Shown here: piece after piece, positions 1 to 7,850 of the stretch
Position numbering within the stretch: the stretch's first letter is position 1
Layout: every line of letters starts with the position of its first letter
Origin: an uncultured Clostridia bacterium
Lineage (GTDB): Bacteria > Bacillota > Clostridia > Oscillospirales > Oscillospiraceae
Reading direction: 5' to 3'
Assembly (NCBI GenBank): GCA_947167725.1
Contig: CAMVJF010000037.1
Location: 1 to 11,254 of the forward strand
Length of the DNA: 11,254 nucleotides
Program-made: the position numbers and the translations under genes
Notes under the pieces: model-generated
Databases searched by the model: none
Told to the model about the DNA's origin: nothing
Seen by the model: only the letters and a program-made list of their open reading frames with translations

Positions 1-904
<904 letters not shown>

Positions 905-907
905 ATC

Positions 908-2653
908 TTATCCCTCTTTTGATTCCTGTTTTCTTTTTTCCTCGAGGATCTTCATCAGATCCGTTTCTCCCTCCGCGGCGCTGCGGCGTCCGCGGATCCT
1001 GTTTATGTAGTCGCCGAGCGCGCGCTCGCTGTTGGAGAGCGCCTCGGGTCGGCTCTGGATGTTCACGAGCAGCGAGATTTCCTTTGCCTCCAGCTCGCCG
1101 CCGAGCACGTTGGCGGAGACGTCCTGCCCCCTGGCGAGACGGGAGAGCAGCACCGTGTAGATGCGCGCGAGCTCCGGGGAGGAGAACTCCTCCGGCTTCG
1201 GCAGACGCGCGCTGCGCGCGAGTCCCGGGTCGAGACACAGCAGGCGGATCACGCCCTCCTCGGCCACGGCCGAGGCCGGATCGGCATAGCGGACGACGCT
1301 CTCCGGGCTTCTGTTCTGCCGCTCGGGATTGGCGCGCGCGGCGGCATTCTCGGTCCTGCGCAGCAGCCGCTTGCGCCGGGAGTTGACCTCGCCGATCAGC
1401 ACCTCGGCGCTGATGCCGACCTCGGAGGCGAGGCGGCGGCAGTAGATCTCGCGCTCGGCCGCGCTCGGCCTTCTCGCGAGCAGCTCCCCGGCCTCGCGCA
1501 GGAAATCCACCTTCTGCGCGTCGGCGGAGAGGTCGTACTTCTTTGCGATCTGCGCGAGCTGGTATTCCAACTCGCTCTCCGAACCCTCGATCAGCCGGCT
1601 GAAGGCCTCTGCCCCGCGCTCCCGGATGAACTCGTCGGGGTCCTTCGCGCCGCTCATCTGCAGCACCCGGACCTTGAGATCCAGCTTCTCGAGGATGGAG
1701 ATCGCGCGCTGCGCGGCCTTCTGTCCCGCGCCGTCGTTATCGTAGGCGATGATGACCTCGCCCGTATAGCGCGAGATTAGCCTTGCCTGCTCGGCCGTCA
1801 GCGAGGTGCCGAGAGAGGCGACCGCGGAGTCAAAGCCCGCCTGGTGCAGGCTTACCACGTCTATATTGCCCTCCGTGAGCAGGATATATCCGCTTTTGGA
1901 TTTTTTGGCCAGATTCAGCGCAAAAAGGTTGCGGCCCTTGTTAAAGACCGGCGTTTCCGGGCTGTTGAGGTATTTCGGCCCGTCCTCGCCGAGCAGACGG
2001 CCGGAGAAGCCGATCACGCGGCCCTGCACGTCGATCACCGGGAACATCAGCCGGTCGCGGAAGGTGTCGTACCAGCCGCCCTTGCTGCCCTTCTTCACGA
2101 GTCCCGCGTCGAAGAGCTCATAGTCCGTATAGCCCTTTTCGCGCATGGCCCTCTCCAGCGCGCCCCACTCGTTCGGCGCGCAGCCGAGACCAAAGTTCGT
2201 CGCCGTGGCCTTCGAGATGCAGCGCCTGGTCATATACGCCCGCGCCCGCTCGCCCTCCGGAGCCTGGAGCCGCTCGTAATAGAAGCGCGCCGCGTCGCGA
2301 TTGAGCGCAAGCAGGCGGGAGCGCTTCTTGCTCTCGCGGTCGTCCTCCTGCTCGGGCAGGGGCATGTTCGCCCGCCGCGCGAGGAAAGCCACCGCCTCGG
2401 GGAAGGAGAGGTTCTCGATCTCCATGATGAAGCTGATCACGCCTCCGCCCTTGCCGCAGCCGAAGCAGTGATAGATCTGCTTGTCCGGCGAGACGGAGAA
2501 GGAGGGCGTTTTCTCGCTGTGGAAGGGGCAGAGCCCGAACATGTTCGAGCCGCTCTTTTTGCCGAGCCGCACGTAGCCCGAGACGACGTCGACGATGTCG
2601 CTGCGCGCCACGAGCTCGTTGATGAAATTGTCGGGAAAAGCCGTTGTTCTCAC
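908..2653 (-). CDS. dnaG: DNA primase DnaG
   Basis: Synthesises RNA primers at the replication fork. The 581-residue reading frame has the full family order. The N-terminal CHC2 zinc-binding domain has C42, H45, C63 and C66 (CPFH and CFGCGKGG). The catalytic core carries the SGR motif and PKYLNSPET (about 217-233), and the Toprim motifs are EGNIDV (E261) and YDNDGAG (D305, D307). A C-terminal helicase-interacting region follows from about 455. Length is normal for Firmicutes. The start is unusual: the only nearby standard start is GTG at 2653-2651, but that GTG overlaps the strong GGAGGTGAG Shine-Dalgarno sequence. The family-typical N-terminus (AFPDNFINEL) begins 3-4 codons later, at an ACG codon (2644-2642) ideally spaced from that SD. 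The coordinates here use GTG. The stop (TAA) is 3 bases from the rpoD ATG; dgt lies 53 bases upstream. Identity is certain; only the exact start is uncertain. Confidence 0.96.
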   Translation of the reverse strand: MRTTAFPDNFINELVARSDIVDVVSGYVRLGKKSGSNMFGLCPFHSEKTPSFSVSPDKQIYHCFGCGKGGGVISFIMEIENLSFPEAVAFLARRANMPLPEQEDDRESKKRSRLLALNRDAARFYYERLQAPEGERARAYMTRRCISKATATNFGLGCAPNEWGALERAMREKGYTDYELFDAGLVKKGSKGGWYDTFRDRLMFPVIDVQGRVIGFSGRLLGEDGPKYLNSPETPVFNKGRNLFALNLAKKSKSGYILLTEGNIDVVSLHQAGFDSAVASLGTSLTAEQARLISRYTGEVIIAYDNDGAGQKAAQRAISILEKLDLKVRVLQMSGAKDPDEFIRERGAEAFSRLIEGSESELEYQLAQIAKKYDLSADAQKVDFLREAGELLARRPSAAEREIYCRRLASEVGISAEVLIGEVNSRRKRLLRRTENAAARANPERQNRSPESVVRYADPASAVAEEGVIRLLCLDPGLARSARLPKPEEFSSPELARIYTVLLSRLARGQDVSANVLGGELEAKEISLLVNIQSRPEALSNSERALGDYINRIRGRRSAAEGETDLMKILEEKRKQESKEG

Positions 2654-2657
2654 CTCC
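2642..2657 (-). promoter_or_regulatory. dnaG ribosome binding site and disputed start codon
   Basis: On the minus strand the sequence reads GGAGGTGAGAACAACG. GGAGGTGA is a near-perfect anti-16S match. It leaves no room for the annotated GTG, which lies inside it, but puts the ACG at 2644-2642 8 bases after GGAGG. No in-frame ATG or TTG exists at a suitable distance. Either ACG initiates, GTG is used despite the overlap, or an ATG has been changed by mutation or base-call error. Confidence 0.6.
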
Positions 2658-2669
2658 GTCTTGGAATGG

Positions 2670-2699
2670 CGCCTCCCGCGTCCCCGGAGGGGGGAGGCG
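2670..2699 (-). other. GC-rich stem-loop between dgt and dnaG
   Basis: CGCCTCCC (2670-2677) pairs perfectly with GGGAGGCG (2692-2699), with a 14-base loop that can itself pair CCCC with GGGG. It fills most of the 53-base dgt-dnaG gap. No T-run follows on either strand, so it is not a standard intrinsic terminator. It could stabilise an mRNA 3' end or set relative dgt and dnaG levels; this is inference only. Confidence 0.5.
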
Positions 2700-2706
2700 G
2701 GGGAGC

Positions 2707-3711
2707 CTACTTCACCGTCCAGGCGAACGGGATATAGATCTCGCCGAATTTCTCCATCGCGTAGCTGTCGGTCATGCCGGAGATATAGTCCACCGCGGCG
2801 CGCTCGCGCCCCTCGCGCTCCACGACGCCGAGCAGGTCCTCCGGCAGCGCCTCGGGGTGGGCGGCATAGTACTCGAAGAGCACGCCGAGGATGCCCTCGA
2901 CCTTGCTCTCTTCGCCCTTGGCGACGGGGTTGGTGTAGATCTCGGAATACATGAAGCCGTGAAAGAAATCAAAGGTTTCCTGCATCTCTTCGGACATGCG
3001 GATCTGCCCGTCCGTGCTGTTCGCGATGAGGTCGAGGAGGATGGAGTTGATGCGCTCGCTGTTGCGCTCGCCGCAGCCGCGGCGGATCTTCTCGGGCACC
3101 TCCTCCGCCGTCAGCAGCCCGGCGCGGATCGCGTCGTCCAGGTCGTGGTTGACGTAGGCGATGCGGTCGCACAGCCGCACGACCGTCGCCTCGCGCGTAT
3201 CGTCCGGCGCGCCGTGGGTGTGGTGCAGGATCCCCATGCGCGTCTCCTGGCAGAGATTCAGCCCCCGCCCGTCGCGCTCCAGCAGATCCACGACGCGCAG
3301 GCTCTGTTCATAGTGTTTGAAGCCGCCGGAATAGATGCGGTTGAGCGCCCGCTCCCCGGCGTGGCCGAAGGGCGTGTGGCCCAGATCGTGGCCGAGACCC
3401 GCGGCCTCCGCCAGATCCTCGTTGAGCCGCAGCGCCCGGGCGACGGTGCGCGCGAGCCGCGTGACCTCCAGCGTGTGGGTCAGCCGGGTGCGGTAGTGGT
3501 CCCCCTCCGGCTGGAGAAAGACCTGGGTCTTGTGCTTGAGGCGGCGGAAGGACTTGGAGTGGGTGATGCGGTCCACGTCCCGCTGAAAGCAGGTGCGGAT
3601 CGAGCACGGCTCCTCACGGTGGAGACGGCCGGCCGAATCCTCGGCGCGCACGCCGTACGGCCCGACAAGGACGCGTTCGAGCGCTTCGCGCTCTTCTCTC
3701 GGACAGGACAT
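2707..3711 (-). CDS. dgt: Deoxyguanosinetriphosphate triphosphohydrolase-like HD-domain protein
   Basis: HD-superfamily dNTP triphosphohydrolase, expected to cleave dNTPs (typically dGTP) to the deoxynucleoside and triphosphate and so balance nucleotide pools. The 334-residue protein has the N-terminal family signature FQRDVDRITHSKSFRRL KHKTQVF (about 42-65). The metal site is H79 (TRLTHTLEV), H108-D109 (GLGHDLGHTPFGH) and D182 (LCDRIAYVNHD). Length fits the short Firmicutes form rather than the roughly 500-residue E. coli Dgt. ATG at 3711-3709 has a strong AAGGAGG (3717-3723) 5 bases upstream; the stop is TAG at 2709-2707. It is the first gene of the dgt-dnaG-rpoD cluster, an order common in Clostridia. 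Which dNTP is preferred cannot be read from sequence. Confidence 0.93.
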   Translation of the reverse strand: MSCPREEREALERVLVGPYGVRAEDSAGRLHREEPCSIRTCFQRDVDRITHSKSFRRLKHKTQVFLQPEGDHYRTRLTHTLEVTRLARTVARALRLNEDLAEAAGLGHDLGHTPFGHAGERALNRIYSGGFKHYEQSLRVVDLLERDGRGLNLCQETRMGILHHTHGAPDDTREATVVRLCDRIAYVNHDLDDAIRAGLLTAEEVPEKIRRGCGERNSERINSILLDLIANSTDGQIRMSEEMQETFDFFHGFMYSEIYTNPVAKGEESKVEGILGVLFEYYAAHPEALPEDLLGVVEREGRERAAVDYISGMTDSYAMEKFGEIYIPFAWTVK

Positions 3712-3716
3712 CGCAG

Positions 3717-3723
3717 CCTCCTT
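3717..3723 (-). promoter_or_regulatory. dgt Shine-Dalgarno sequence
   Basis: AAGGAGG, 5 bases before the dgt ATG. It fixes the start at 3711. It lies only 3 bases downstream of the structured element at 3727-3802, so folding of that element could affect access to it. Confidence 0.8.
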
Positions 3724-3741
3724 ATCACAAAAAAAGAATAC

Positions 3742-3759
3742 CGGAAGGATACCCTTCCG
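3742..3759 (-). terminator. Hairpin plus T-tract downstream of yigZ (terminator or attenuator)
   Basis: On the minus strand CGGAAGG, loop GTAT, CCTTCCG forms a perfect 7-bp stem. It is followed by GTATTC and then seven T's (3735-3729). The stem starts 55 bases after the yigZ stop. It fits an intrinsic terminator for the operon above, although the 6-base gap between stem and T-run is longer than usual. The T-run ends 5 bases before the dgt Shine-Dalgarno, so the same structure could act as an attenuator for dgt-dnaG-rpoD. Confidence 0.55.
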
Positions 3760-3774
3760 ATAGTCTTATACGAC

Positions 3775-3800
3775 GGGAAAATCCATTTCCCTCTTTTTTT
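3775..3800 (+). terminator. Possible plus-strand intrinsic terminator
   Basis: GGGAAA (3775-3780), loop ATCCA, TTTCCC (3786-3791) is followed by TC and seven T's on the plus strand. The stem is short and half A/T. No plus-strand gene ends here, so it may instead be one arm of the folded element at 3727-3802, or a block to antisense transcription. Confidence 0.3.
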
Positions 3801-3814
3801 GTAAAGAAAAAACC

Positions 3815-4441
3815 TTATTTGATCCGCACCGCGCGCAGGCTCTCGCCCACGGCGGCGAGCGCCACCGTCCCGGCGCTCGCGTCGGAGATGCGCGCGCCGA
3901 GCGCCTCGAAGCGATCCTCCGGCACGAGACAGCGCAGCGTCACGTCCGCGGCGTAGCGCGTGTCCGTCACCACGGCGCCAAAGGCGCCGAGCTCGCTTCT
4001 GAGCCGTTCGGCGGCGGCGTAGGAGCAGCGCAGCTCTGCCTCGACCCAGCGCCGCACGACGCTGACGCCCGCATCCGCGAGCGCGTCCTTCGCGGCCTTG
4101 GTGTAGGCCCGGAACAGCCCGCCCGCGCCGAGCAGCACGCCGCCGAAGTAGCGTGTGACGACGCACACGAGATCGCTCACGCCCTCGCGGCGAAAGACCT
4201 CGAGCATCGGGATGCCGGCCGTGCCCTGCGGCTCGCCGTCGTCCGAATAGCGCTCGACGCCGCCGCGCAGGAGATAGCACGAGCAGTTGTGCCGCGCGTC
4301 GTAGTATTTCCTTTTCATCTCGGCGATGAAGGCCTTGGCCTCCTCCTCGCTCTCGACGTGCCGGAGGTGGCCGAGGAACTGCGAACGCTTTTCGACGGTT
4401 TCGCTCTCGCCCGCGCCGGCGGGGATGAAGTACTCAGTCAT
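3815..4441 (-). CDS. yigZ: IMPACT/YigZ family protein (UPF0029)
   Basis: Member of the YigZ/YvyE/IMPACT family, conserved proteins whose bacterial role is poorly defined; the eukaryotic relative IMPACT regulates the translation-control kinase GCN2. The 208-residue length matches bacterial members. Family motifs are plain: KRSQFLGHL (about 18-26), YYDARHNCSCYLL (about 46-58), SDDGEPQGTAGIPML (66-80) and VTRYFGGVLLGAGGLFRAY (95-113). A C-terminal EF-G domain-like ferredoxin-fold region (about 130-208) follows. ATG at 4441 is preceded by GGAGG with 6 bases spacing. The start overlaps the end of the GNAT gene by 8 bases, so it is probably translated from the same mRNA. It is the last gene of the tight cluster before the hairpin at 3742-3759. 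Family assignment is firm; molecular function is not known. Confidence 0.93.
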   Translation of the reverse strand: MTEYFIPAGAGESETVEKRSQFLGHLRHVESEEEAKAFIAEMKRKYYDARHNCSCYLLRGGVERYSDDGEPQGTAGIPMLEVFRREGVSDLVCVVTRYFGGVLLGAGGLFRAYTKAAKDALADAGVSVVRRWVEAELRCSYAAAERLRSELGAFGAVVTDTRYAADVTLRCLVPEDRFEALGARISDASAGTVALAAVGESLRAVRIK

Positions 4442-4952
4442 CGAAATCCTCCGCCTCCGCGGCGTAGTACAGCGCCGTCCTCACCTCGCCGATCGGGGCC
4501 GTCCACGGCGCGGTGAAGCGGTAGGTGAAGCCGCACTTTTCGATCACGCGGCGGGACTTGTCGTTCCCCTCGGCGTGCGCGCACCAGATGCGCCCGGCGC
4601 CGAAGGAGAAGTACAGGCTCATCAGCGCCCGCACGGCCTCCGGCACGTAGCCCTGTCCCCAGAAGGGGCGGCCGATCCAGTAGCCGATCTCGTACTCGCC
4701 CCGCTCGGCCTCCTGCCGGCCGGGGGAGATCCCGATGCTGCCCACGGGCTCGTCCGAGCCCTTGATCGTGATGGCCCAGGTGTGGTCGTCCATCAGCACG
4801 CTGCGCAGGATGTTCAGGCTGTCCGGCACGTCGCGGTGCGGCGCCCAGCCCGCGGCGGGGCCGACCTGCGGGTCGGAGGCGTATTGATACAGCGCGGCCG
4901 CGTCTTCCTCGCGCCAGGGGCGCAGGACGAGCCGTTCGGTCTCGATCCTCAT
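4434..4952 (-). CDS. GNAT family N-acetyltransferase (RimJ/RimL type)
   Basis: Predicted acetyl-CoA-dependent N-acetyltransferase of the RimJ/RimL-like GNAT branch, whose members acetylate protein N-termini or small amines; the substrate here is unknown. The 172-residue protein begins with the family hallmark ETERLVLRPWREEDAAALY (about 4-22). It has the beta-strand region GSIGI (71-75), EYEIGYWIGRPFWGQGYVPEAV (86-107) including the pyrophosphate-binding W-G-Q-G-Y turn, and N130-SRRVIEKCGF near the C-terminus. Two ATGs compete: 4958 and 4952. AAGGAGG (4960-4966) is 1 base from the first but 7 from the second, so 4952 is chosen. That ATG shares bases with the hflX TGA in an ATGA overlap (4 bases), indicating translational coupling. 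Its end overlaps the yigZ start by 8 bases. A reading frame continues far upstream to 5813, but that part is an out-of-frame shadow of hflX. Confidence 0.88.
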   Translation of the reverse strand: MRIETERLVLRPWREEDAAALYQYASDPQVGPAAGWAPHRDVPDSLNILRSVLMDDHTWAITIKGSDEPVGSIGISPGRQEAERGEYEIGYWIGRPFWGQGYVPEAVRALMSLYFSFGAGRIWCAHAEGNDKSRRVIEKCGFTYRFTAPWTAPIGEVRTALYYAAEAEDFDD

Positions 4953-6247
4953 TCCCATTCCTCCTTCGGCTCGGTGTAGCCGGGGATGCAGTCCTTGACT
5001 TTTCCGAACAGGGCGTTCGGCACGACGGCCCGGACCTCGATGCCGTCCTCGGTATATTCGGCGCTCCTGACGACGGCCTCGCGCTGCAGCGTATCGAGCA
5101 GGGCGGCCCGCGTGTAGGGGATGCGGAGCGTGAGCTCGCGCCGTCCGCGGTCGAGCAGCGCGGCGAGCTTTTCGAGCAGCACGTCGGTGCCTTCGCCGCT
5201 TTTTGCGGAGATGCACACGACGTCCTCTCCGTGGGGCAGGATGCCGAGATAGCGGTCGCACTTGTTGAAGACGCGCAGCCGGGGCGTCGCCTCGGCGCCG
5301 AGCTGGACGATCAGCTCGTCGACGATCTGCGCCTGCGTCTCCCACTCGGGATTCGACAGGTCGATGACGTGCAGCAGCACGTCGGCGAAGCTCAGCTCCT
5401 CGAGCGTGGCCTTGAAGGCCTCGATGAGGTGTGTGGGCAGCTTGCGGATGAAGCCGACCGTGTCGGAGAGCAGCAGCTCGGTCGTCTCGTCGATGCGCAG
5501 GCGGCGCGTCGTGGTGTCGAGCGTGTCGAACAGCCGGTCGTTGGCCGGGATCTCCGCGCCGGTGAGACAGTTCAGCAGCGTGGACTTGCCCGCGTTGGTA
5601 TAGCCGACGAGACAGACGGTGGGCATGGCGTTCTTTTCGCGCCGCCGCCGCTGGGTGCCGCGCACGCGCCGCACCTCCGCGAGCTCCTCCTCGAGCTTCT
5701 GGATCTTGCGGCGGATGTGCCGCCGGTCGCTTTCGAGCTGGGTCTCGCCGGGGCCGCGGGTGCCGATCGGGGACGAGCCGCCCGCGGCCGTCTGGCGCAC
5801 GAGGTGGGACCACATGCCGGTCAGGCGGGGCAGCAGATAGCGGTACTGCGCCAGCTCGACCTGCAGCTGGCCCTCGCGGGTGCGGGCGCGCTGGGCGAAG
5901 ATATCGAGGATCAGCCCCGAGCGGTCCAGCACCTTGACGCCGAGCTCCTCGGAGAGCACGCGCATCTGGGAGGGGCTCAGCTCGTTGTCAAAGACGGCGA
6001 GATCGCAGTCGTTCCTGTCGATGAGCTCCTTGAGCTCGCGCACCTTGCCATCGCCGAGGAAGGAGCGGGGGTCGGGCGCGGGGCGCTGCTGGAGCAGCAT
6101 GGCGACGCTCTCGCCTCCGGCGGTCTCCACCAGGGCGGAGAGCTCCTCCATGGAGATCTCCGTCGAGCGCTCGCGCGCGTCCATGCTCGCGGCGGAGAGC
6201 CCGGCGAGGACGGCGCGTTCTTTTTTGATCTCTGTTTCTGTGGGCAT
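4949..6247 (-). CDS. hflX: GTPase HflX
   Basis: Ribosome-associated GTPase of the Obg-HflX superfamily. Known members bind the 50S subunit and rescue or split stalled or hibernating ribosomes under stress. The 432-residue protein has the N-terminal HflX domain (about 30-150) with FLGDGKVREL and the glycine-rich GTRGPGETQLE (162-172). A basic coiled-coil stretch rich in K/R/E follows (about 173-206). The G-domain has G1 GYTNAGKST (215-223), threonines in LDTTTRR for G2, G3 DTVGF (262-266), G4 NKCD (328-331) and G5-like SAKSGEG (347-353). All GTP-binding motifs are intact and the length is typical. ATG at 6247 has AGGAG only 4 bases upstream. The alpha-galactosidase stop is 11 bases upstream, which suggests cotranscription with the glycosidases. 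The stop overlaps the GNAT start (ATGA). Confidence 0.96.
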   Translation of the reverse strand: MPTETEIKKERAVLAGLSAASMDARERSTEISMEELSALVETAGGESVAMLLQQRPAPDPRSFLGDGKVRELKELIDRNDCDLAVFDNELSPSQMRVLSEELGVKVLDRSGLILDIFAQRARTREGQLQVELAQYRYLLPRLTGMWSHLVRQTAAGGSSPIGTRGPGETQLESDRRHIRRKIQKLEEELAEVRRVRGTQRRRREKNAMPTVCLVGYTNAGKSTLLNCLTGAEIPANDRLFDTLDTTTRRLRIDETTELLLSDTVGFIRKLPTHLIEAFKATLEELSFADVLLHVIDLSNPEWETQAQIVDELIVQLGAEATPRLRVFNKCDRYLGILPHGEDVVCISAKSGEGTDVLLEKLAALLDRGRRELTLRIPYTRAALLDTLQREAVVRSAEYTEDGIEVRAVVPNALFGKVKDCIPGYTEPKEEWE

Positions 6248-6258
6248 AAAACTCCTGG

Positions 6259-7845
6259 TCAGTATTCGTACTTCAGAAGACGGTGGACGCCGTTCACCTC
6301 ATAGGTCACGGTGACGAGCCTTCCCGGCGCGTCTGCGTTGATCTGGATATTCTGCGCCTCGCGCGTCTCGAGCACGCGGCGGTAGATCGCGAGGGCGCGT
6401 TCGCTGTACTGCCCCATATTGTCCGAGCAGAACAGCACGCCGCCGAAGAGGGCGTTGGCGGTGGCGAGCGTGAGCTTCTCCTCGTCCGTGAGCTTGAGAT
6501 TGTCGTCGCGCAGGAAGAACACGTCGGGGTCGGACAGATAGGCCCGGCCGTTGAGCTGGCGGCGGAAGATCGTGTTGCCGATGGCCTGGCGGGTGGAGAC
6601 GCGCTCGCGGTGGGTGTGCTGCATCAGCCAGCTGCCGTCCCAGTCGAGACCGACGTCGCAGCTGATGCGGCAGTAGTCGACCAGCCCGAAGGCGGGCATG
6701 ACCGGCACGCCGCAGCCGAGGATGAGCTTATCGCCGCAGAGCTCCCGCAGAAACTCCATCGCGCGGATCATGCGCCCCGCGCGGGTCTCGCGCTCGCTGC
6801 CGAAGGGCGCGGCGCCGTAAAGGAAATCGAGCTTCACGAGATCGAAGCCCCACTCGTCGAGCACGCGGGAGAAGGTCTGCCGCAGATAGTCCCGCACCTC
6901 CGGCTTGTCGAAGTCCAGCGAGAAGAAGCCGCCCCAGTTGACGCCGCAGTACCAGGGCTTGCCGTCGCGGAGATAGAACCAGTCGGGGTGCTCGCGATAG
7001 AGCGCCGAGCGGCGGTTGGCCACGAAGGGTGCGAGCCAGAGCCCGGCCTTGAAGCCCCGGGCGTGGATCTCGTCGGCCAGCGGCTTGAGCCCGCGGGGGA
7101 ACTTGTCCCTGTCCGTGTCGAGCCAGTCGCCGACCTCCGTCTCCCAGCCGTCGTCGATCTGGAAGAGATCGCCGCGGCGCAGGACCTTGCTGCAGCCCTC
7201 GAGATCGGCGAGGATGGAGGCCTCGGAGATATCCTCATAGCGGTTGTACCAGCTCGAGTATCCCGCGATCTTCTCCCGGGTGCGGCACTTCACGCCCATC
7301 GCGGCGAACCAGGCGTCAAAGACCTCGTCCTCGCCGCCCTCGGCGAAAAAGAGGTCGAAGGCGCGGAAGTCCCCGTCGACGGCGAGCCCCTCGCAGTCGC
7401 GGCGGATCGTGAGCTCGGCGCGCTCCGCGTCGTAGGAAAAGAGCGTATAGCCCGCGTGCTCGTCGAGCGAGCCGATGAGACGGAAGCGCGAGCCGCGGCG
7501 GAAATAGCACCAGCTCTCGCCGTGGGTGCGGCCCGGCTTGTCGGGATAGTCGAGGAAGTATTCGTCGCCGTAGCGGTCGAGCCCGTAGTGCTTCACGCCG
7601 AACCGCGGCAGACGGCGCAGCGAGGGGATGCGGTCCTTCGCCGTATACTCCGGACAGTAGGTCCAGGTTTGGAAGCCGTTCATAAAGATTTTTTCTTCCG
7701 GCGCGATCGCGAGCTTCATCACGGCGCTCACCGAGCGCAGCACGCCGTGCAGCGGGAGGACGAGACGCACTTCTCCCGCCGCCTCGAGCACGCCTGTGCT
7801 CAGCTCGCCGCCGGCGAGCTCGACGCGGTATTGCAGATCAGCCAT
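6259..7845 (-). CDS. Alpha-galactosidase-like glycoside hydrolase (GH36/clan GH-D)
   Basis: Predicted retaining alpha-galactosidase removing terminal alpha-galactose from oligosaccharides such as melibiose or raffinose; the exact substrate is inferred. The 528 residues comprise an N-terminal beta-rich domain (about 1-180) and a TIM barrel (about 190-480) with clan-D signatures: FQIDDGWE (228-235), GLWLAPFVANRRS (268-280) and HPDWFY (286-291). LVKLDFLYG holds the likely nucleophile D340, and CRISCDVG the likely acid/base D397. A short C-terminal beta segment follows. The protein is shorter than the roughly 700-residue classical GH36 enzymes and matches a compact subgroup. No signal peptide is visible, so it should act in the cytoplasm. 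ATG at 7845 has AAAGGAG (7854-7860) with 8 bases spacing; that site contains the stop of the GH2 gene, leaving a 5-base gap. A GH27 or other clan-D assignment is possible but less likely. Confidence 0.88.
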   Translation of the reverse strand: MADLQYRVELAGGELSTGVLEAAGEVRLVLPLHGVLRSVSAVMKLAIAPEEKIFMNGFQTWTYCPEYTAKDRIPSLRRLPRFGVKHYGLDRYGDEYFLDYPDKPGRTHGESWCYFRRGSRFRLIGSLDEHAGYTLFSYDAERAELTIRRDCEGLAVDGDFRAFDLFFAEGGEDEVFDAWFAAMGVKCRTREKIAGYSSWYNRYEDISEASILADLEGCSKVLRRGDLFQIDDGWETEVGDWLDTDRDKFPRGLKPLADEIHARGFKAGLWLAPFVANRRSALYREHPDWFYLRDGKPWYCGVNWGGFFSLDFDKPEVRDYLRQTFSRVLDEWGFDLVKLDFLYGAAPFGSERETRAGRMIRAMEFLRELCGDKLILGCGVPVMPAFGLVDYCRISCDVGLDWDGSWLMQHTHRERVSTRQAIGNTIFRRQLNGRAYLSDPDVFFLRDDNLKLTDEEKLTLATANALFGGVLFCSDNMGQYSERALAIYRRVLETREAQNIQINADAPGRLVTVTYEVNGVHRLLKYEY

Positions 7846-7850
7846 CTTGA

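Larger units (their letters stand above)
3727..3802 (-). repeat. 11-bp inverted repeats enclosing two hairpins (possible structured leader RNA)
   Basis: ACAAAAAAAGA (3727-3737) and TCTTTTTTTGT (3792-3802) are perfect inverted repeats. Between them lie the two hairpins 3742-3759 and 3775-3791. In a minus-strand RNA this could fold as a three-way junction: an outer A:U helix with two hairpin arms, ending just before the dgt Shine-Dalgarno. The outer helix would tie up the terminator U-tract. I see no target-site duplication or transposase, so a mobile element is not supported. Part of the match comes from two A/T runs and could be chance. Confidence 0.4.

Noticed and set aside
3727..3802. MITE or other transposon remnant, because of the 11-bp terminal inverted repeats
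   Set aside because: No target-site duplication flanks it, the repeats are mainly A/T runs, and there is only one copy in the window; a folded RNA or terminator pair is simpler.
3777..3805. Promoter for dgt with -35 TTTACA
   Set aside because: At 17 bases spacing the -10 would be ATTTTC, a poor match; TATAAG further down is 29 bases away. No convincing pairing found.
4953..5813. Upstream extension of the GNAT reading frame, which would make a 459-residue protein
   Set aside because: The extension is Arg/Ala/Pro/His-rich, out-of-frame reading of hflX. The GNAT hallmark begins at the ATG with a correct Shine-Dalgarno at 4952.
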